Shown: piece by piece, positions 61,164 through 64,000 of the stretch
Layout: each line of letters starts with the position of its first letter
Numbering within the stretch: the stretch's first letter is position 1
From: Cupriavidus pauculus
GTDB lineage: Bacteria; Pseudomonadota; Gammaproteobacteria; Burkholderiales; Burkholderiaceae
NCBI RefSeq assembly: GCF_022179805.1
Contig: NZ_BPUO01000002.1
Span: forward strand, 186,001-250,000
Length of the DNA: 64,000 nucleotides
Direction: 5' to 3'
Notes under the pieces: generated by a model
What the model was told of the DNA's origin: nothing
Seen by the model: only the letters and a program-made list of their open reading frames with translations
Databases searched by the model: none
Position numbers and translations under genes: made by a program

Positions 61164-61715
61164 TCAATCCTCCGGACCACCGTCCGCCAGCGCCTGGAGG
61201 CGGCGCGCGGCGCGACGGCGATCGGCGTCGGCCATCGCCTCCAGGCACGCCCCGGCATCGCCCGTCACGAGCCGAACGCTGCAGGCCAGCATCAGGTTCA
61301 TCGGCAGGCCGAAGTTTTCCACCACGTAGTCGTTCGCGTCGCGCGCCTCGCCATTGTCATCGGTGGTCACGCGCACGCGATCCAGCAGCGTGCCGGCATC
61401 GGTCGCGTAGCCCCACACGGGCTTCTGCAGCGCCACCGCGAATCCCACCTCGAATGCCGTGCCGCTGTCAGGTTCTCCCGGGCCACGGAAGTCATCGAGA
61501 TTGGCCATCACGATGTCCGCCCGGCGGATCAGCGCGACGTTGGCCTCGTAGATCCATCGCGCGGTGTCGGGCCCGGACAACCCCCTGGGCGCCGCCTTGT
61601 CGAGCGGGTACAGGCCCTCGAAGCCATGTTGCGCGCACAGTGCCTTCAGATGTTCGCCCCAGGCCCGGGCGTCCTTGCGGAATACGTCGAAACCAGCGAG
61701 ATAGATCGTCTTCAT
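61164..61715 (-). CDS. Nucleoside 2-deoxyribosyltransferase-like protein
   Basis: A 183-residue protein of the nucleoside deoxyribosyltransferase fold: YLAGFDVFRKDA at the start, DIVMANLDDFRGPGEPDSGTAFEVGFAVAL with the likely catalytic Glu (EPDSGTAFE). It moves or cleaves deoxyribose on nucleosides. It lies on the opposite strand between two fimbrial remnants. The upstream frame to 61862 has no better start than ATG 61715. Confidence 0.8.
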   Translation of the reverse strand: MKTIYLAGFDVFRKDARAWGEHLKALCAQHGFEGLYPLDKAAPRGLSGPDTARWIYEANVALIRRADIVMANLDDFRGPGEPDSGTAFEVGFAVALQKPVWGYATDAGTLLDRVRVTTDDNGEARDANDYVVENFGLPMNLMLACSVRLVTGDAGACLEAMADADRRRAARRLQALADGGPED

Positions 61716-61833
61716 GGACGCCTCCAGTCGGAAACGCCTGAAGCATACCTCGGCAAACACCACCTTTCCGTTTCGGACGATGGGTTCTTCCACTCCATGG
61801 CCCGCCAGAACATGACCCAGTAACTCGCGCTTT

Positions 61834-62715
61834 TTGGTCTGGGTCGCGCCAGATACGCCCATCGGCGCGGCAATCAGTGAACAGCGGACCTATATTGCGT
61901 TCGTCAGCTGTCCAGCCAGCAGGGGCCGCGGAAGCGGCGTTGGCTATCGCATTCAAGGGGTGCCGATCCATGGACCATCTTCCCCGGTGAGCGACGCTTG
62001 GAACACCGGGGTCCCCGGTATTGGTGTGCGCATATTCAGCCCCAGCCTAGACCGCGTGGTATCGACCTTTACTGGCCCCGAAGGCCTGGATCTCACCCCC
62101 ACCATTTGGGGCACCGATGCCTTCGTCGGCGCCTTCCAGTTCCGATACCAACTGGTCAAGACCGGAAACATCAACAGCAGGCACTGGATCCCGTTTGACG
62201 TTGTCCATACCTTCCAGAACCGAAATACCACAACGAACTACGTTTCGCCCACGGCGGGAACCATGACGATGGACAGTGGCCCCGTCAGCCGGGGAACGTG
62301 CCGGGTGACTACACCCAACGTCGGCGTCACGCTGGCTTCGGCGCCTGACACCGCGTTGGAAACCGTCGGCGCCACTGCCGGCGCAACGCCCTTCCGCATT
62401 GGCCTGCATTGCGAGAACCACGCGCATGCCCACATCACATTGACCGATGCGACCACGCCCGGCAATCGTAGTGACTTGCTGACGCTCACCGCAGACTCCA
62501 CCACCCGCGGCGTACAGTTGCGCATCAGGCGACCATCGAACGAGGCCGTCAGATTCGGCCCCGATTCGGGAGCATCGGGCAATACGAACCAATGGATGGC
62601 GGGTGTGGTGAGCGGCGCCGGCATCATTCAGATGCAAGCCGAGTACGTGGCCGTCGGCCCCGTGACGCCGGCCACGGTGCGTGGCATCGCCACCTTCACC
62701 ATGAGCTACCAGTAG
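61834..62715 (+). pseudogene. Fimbrial tip adhesin-like protein, N-terminus missing
   Basis: A 293-codon frame with a TTG start and no signal peptide. The first 150 residues look like a lectin-type tip domain (GIGVRIFSPSLDRVVSTFTGPEG, FQFRYQLVKTG), and the C-terminal part is a pilin domain (GTCRVTTPNVGVTL, GLHCENHAHAHITLTD) ending IATFTMSYQ. Without a signal peptide it cannot reach the periplasm, so the gene is probably truncated at its 5' end. No usher gene lies nearby. Confidence 0.7.
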
Positions 62716-62718
62716 GCG

Positions 62719-63561
62719 TTACGGATTGATCGCGGGATGCTTCAGCGCGTGCGCGGCCTCGGCCATGTGCTGGCGGTAGTTGCGGTCATCCTGCGCCAGG
62801 CCCAGTTCGCCGTTGCGATAGGCCGTGGCCAGTGCCTGGATCGATGCCGGGTGCTCGCGCTCGGCGGCGGCTTCGTACCATGCCACGGCGCGGGCATCGT
62901 CCTGGGACACGCCCTCGCCTTCGCGATACGCGTTGGCCAGCAGGAACATCGCCTGCGCCACGCCGCCGTCGGCCGCCACCTTGAACCAGCGGGCCGCCTG
63001 CGCCGGGTCCGGCGCGTGGCCATGGCCGCCGCGATACAGCAGGCCCAGGTAATAGGCCGCGCCAATGTCACCGGCGCGCGCAGCCGCTTCGGTCTGCTGC
63101 CATGCCAGCGGCAGATCGGCCCGGCCCGATGCCAGGGTGCCCAGCAGGGCTGCCTTGCCCAGCAGGAACTGCGCGCGCACGTAGCCGCTGTCGGCAGCCA
63201 TGCGCAGCCAGCGCTCGCCGTCGGCACGCGTAGCGGCATCGGTGCGTGCCATCAGCGTTTCGCCAAGCGCGGCGCGCGCGGCGGTCTCGCCGTTGCGGGC
63301 GCCCTGCTGCAACTGGTCCAGCGCAGCGGCGTCGCCGGCCGACGTGGCCAGTAGCTGCCACTGCGCGATCTGCGTGTGGCGGGCATCCGACTGGTGGCGC
63401 CACACGGCGGCACCCGCCACGCCGGCGGTGGCCACCGCCACGGCCAGCGTGGCGGCCACGAACAGCGGGTGGATGCGCGGCAGACGGCGCGCGGCGGTGC
63501 GGCGTGTGCCGGCGTGAGAAGCCGAATTGACGGTGACAGTGGCGGCGACGGAGACTTGCAT
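62719..63561 (-). CDS. Sel1-repeat membrane protein
   Basis: A 280-residue protein with one membrane helix (VAATLAVAVATAGVAGAAVW, about 35-54) and several Sel1-type repeats (GYVRAQFLLGKAALLG, GDIGAAYYLGLLYRGGHG, GVAQAMFLLANAYREGEG, EHPASIQALATAYRNG). Sel1 repeats form a solenoid for protein contacts. It starts 5 bases after the stop of the nucleotidase gene and is in the same transcript. Function unknown. Confidence 0.85.
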   Translation of the reverse strand: MQVSVAATVTVNSASHAGTRRTAARRLPRIHPLFVAATLAVAVATAGVAGAAVWRHQSDARHTQIAQWQLLATSAGDAAALDQLQQGARNGETAARAALGETLMARTDAATRADGERWLRMAADSGYVRAQFLLGKAALLGTLASGRADLPLAWQQTEAAARAGDIGAAYYLGLLYRGGHGHAPDPAQAARWFKVAADGGVAQAMFLLANAYREGEGVSQDDARAVAWYEAAAEREHPASIQALATAYRNGELGLAQDDRNYRQHMAEAAHALKHPAINP

Positions 63562-63566
63562 CGTAG

Positions 63567-64000
63567 TTACTGGTTCAGGTCGATCTTGTACTTGGAGAGG
63601 TTCTTGCCCGAGCCATCGTCGGCCGCTACCAGCGAGATGCCGGCCACGCCGCCGGCCGTGGCCTGTGCCAGCATGCCAACGCCCGAGCTGAACACCACGT
63701 CGCCACTGGTCACCACCTTGGTGAAGTGCCAGCTACGCGCATTGCCGTTGGTGGCGCGCGTCACGGTGGCCACGTCCTTGACGTACTGGATCAGCACATC
63801 GCGGTTGGCGTCGGGCGATGCGTAGACGGTCTTAGTGCCATCGAGGCCCGGGAAGTTGCCGCCGCCGCTGGCGCGATAGTTATTAGTGGCGACGATGAAC
63901 TCCATCGCCGAGGTCACCGCCGCGCCCTTGTACGTCAGGTTCTTGATGCGGCTTCCCACGGCTTGCGTGACGTCAATCTCGTACTGCATATCGGCGTCGG
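63567..64000 (-). CDS. 5'-nucleotidase/CpdB-type protein, C-terminal part (runs off the window)
   Basis: The C-terminal 140 or so residues of a bifunctional 2',3'-cyclic-nucleotide phosphodiesterase/3'-nucleotidase: MQYEIDVTQ, then FIVATNNYRASGGGNFPGL, a substrate-binding signature of CpdB-type proteins. The frame stays open to base 64000, so the N-terminal metal domain lies outside. It would be periplasmic. It is followed by the Sel1 gene. Confidence 0.85.
   Translation of the reverse strand, partial: DADMQYEIDVTQAVGSRIKNLTYKGAAVTSAMEFIVATNNYRASGGGNFPGLDGTKTVYASPDANRDVLIQYVKDVATVTRATNGNARSWHFTKVVTSGDVVFSSGVGMLAQATAGGVAGISLVAADDGSGKNLSKYKIDLNQ

Overview
The window looks like chromosomal DNA of a high-GC betaproteobacterium of the Burkholderiaceae, most likely Cupriavidus or a close relative. 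The GroEL/GroES sequences, the CIRCE-controlled groESL operon, the dctA-dctB-dctD block, the complete Tad/Flp pilus locus and the pqiAABC operon all fit. Genus is inferred from protein recognition, not from a search. No rRNA, tRNA, CRISPR array or transposase gene was seen.

Layout. 15-856: a DapA-family aldolase gene broken by one frameshift. 1364-3356: lemA with two TPM-domain genes. 3369-5642: divergent MFS transporter and LysR regulator. 5643-6745: a long non-coding leader. 6746-18498: the Tad pilus operon, with two tandem flp pilin genes, cpaA, a small unannotated ORF, cpaB, the cpaC secretin, a lipoprotein, cpaE/tadZ, cpaF/tadA, tadB, tadC and three TadE/F/G-type pseudopilin genes. 18644-21866: a phosphoesterase and groESL with CIRCE and a consensus promoter. 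22081-26543: a patatin/beta-barrel protein, an alpha/beta hydrolase with a Cys nucleophile and a MASE1-PAS protein. 26703-31513: a small HTH regulator divergent from a two-gene RND pump. 31516-34389: a divergent ECF sigma unit, with a CuA-like cupredoxin and a Tat-exported phosphoesterase on one side and an ECF sigma factor and zinc anti-sigma factor on the other. 34574-38350: a periplasmic molybdenum hydroxylase with its own cytochrome c. 38569-42792: a broken DUF1120 gene and a DgcE-like MASE1-PAS3-GGDEF-EAL protein. 43149-47949: dctA, dctB, dctD with a sigma-54 promoter and two upstream palindromes. 48414-51638: an HTH/pseudo-receiver protein, then ornithine cyclodeaminase and an amidinohydrolase divergent from an Lrp regulator. 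51655-54772: divergent ClC and HPP proteins, both with CBS domains. 54879-59688: an AI-2E family exporter and pqiA-pqiA-pqiB-pqiC. 60173-62715: remains of a chaperone-usher fimbrial operon, interrupted by a deoxyribosyltransferase-like gene. 62719-64000: a Sel1 protein and the end of a 5'-nucleotidase/CpdB-type gene.

The most interesting signals are these. (1) Two matched divergent promoters of the form GGGAATA(A/G)A-N16-TA(T/A)(G/T)AC between the ECF sigma operon and the phosphoesterase/CuA operon define a probable autoregulated regulon; the CuA-like protein has Met where CuA proteins have their first His ligand. (2) A fimbrial operon has lost its usher and carries a chaperone half fused to the last codons of a fimbrial subunit. 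(3) Three genes each carry one small frameshift (15-856, 38569-39211, 60173-60717), which may be real decay, slippage or assembly error. (4) A composite double-hairpin repeat occurs three times in full and once as a half copy between genes.
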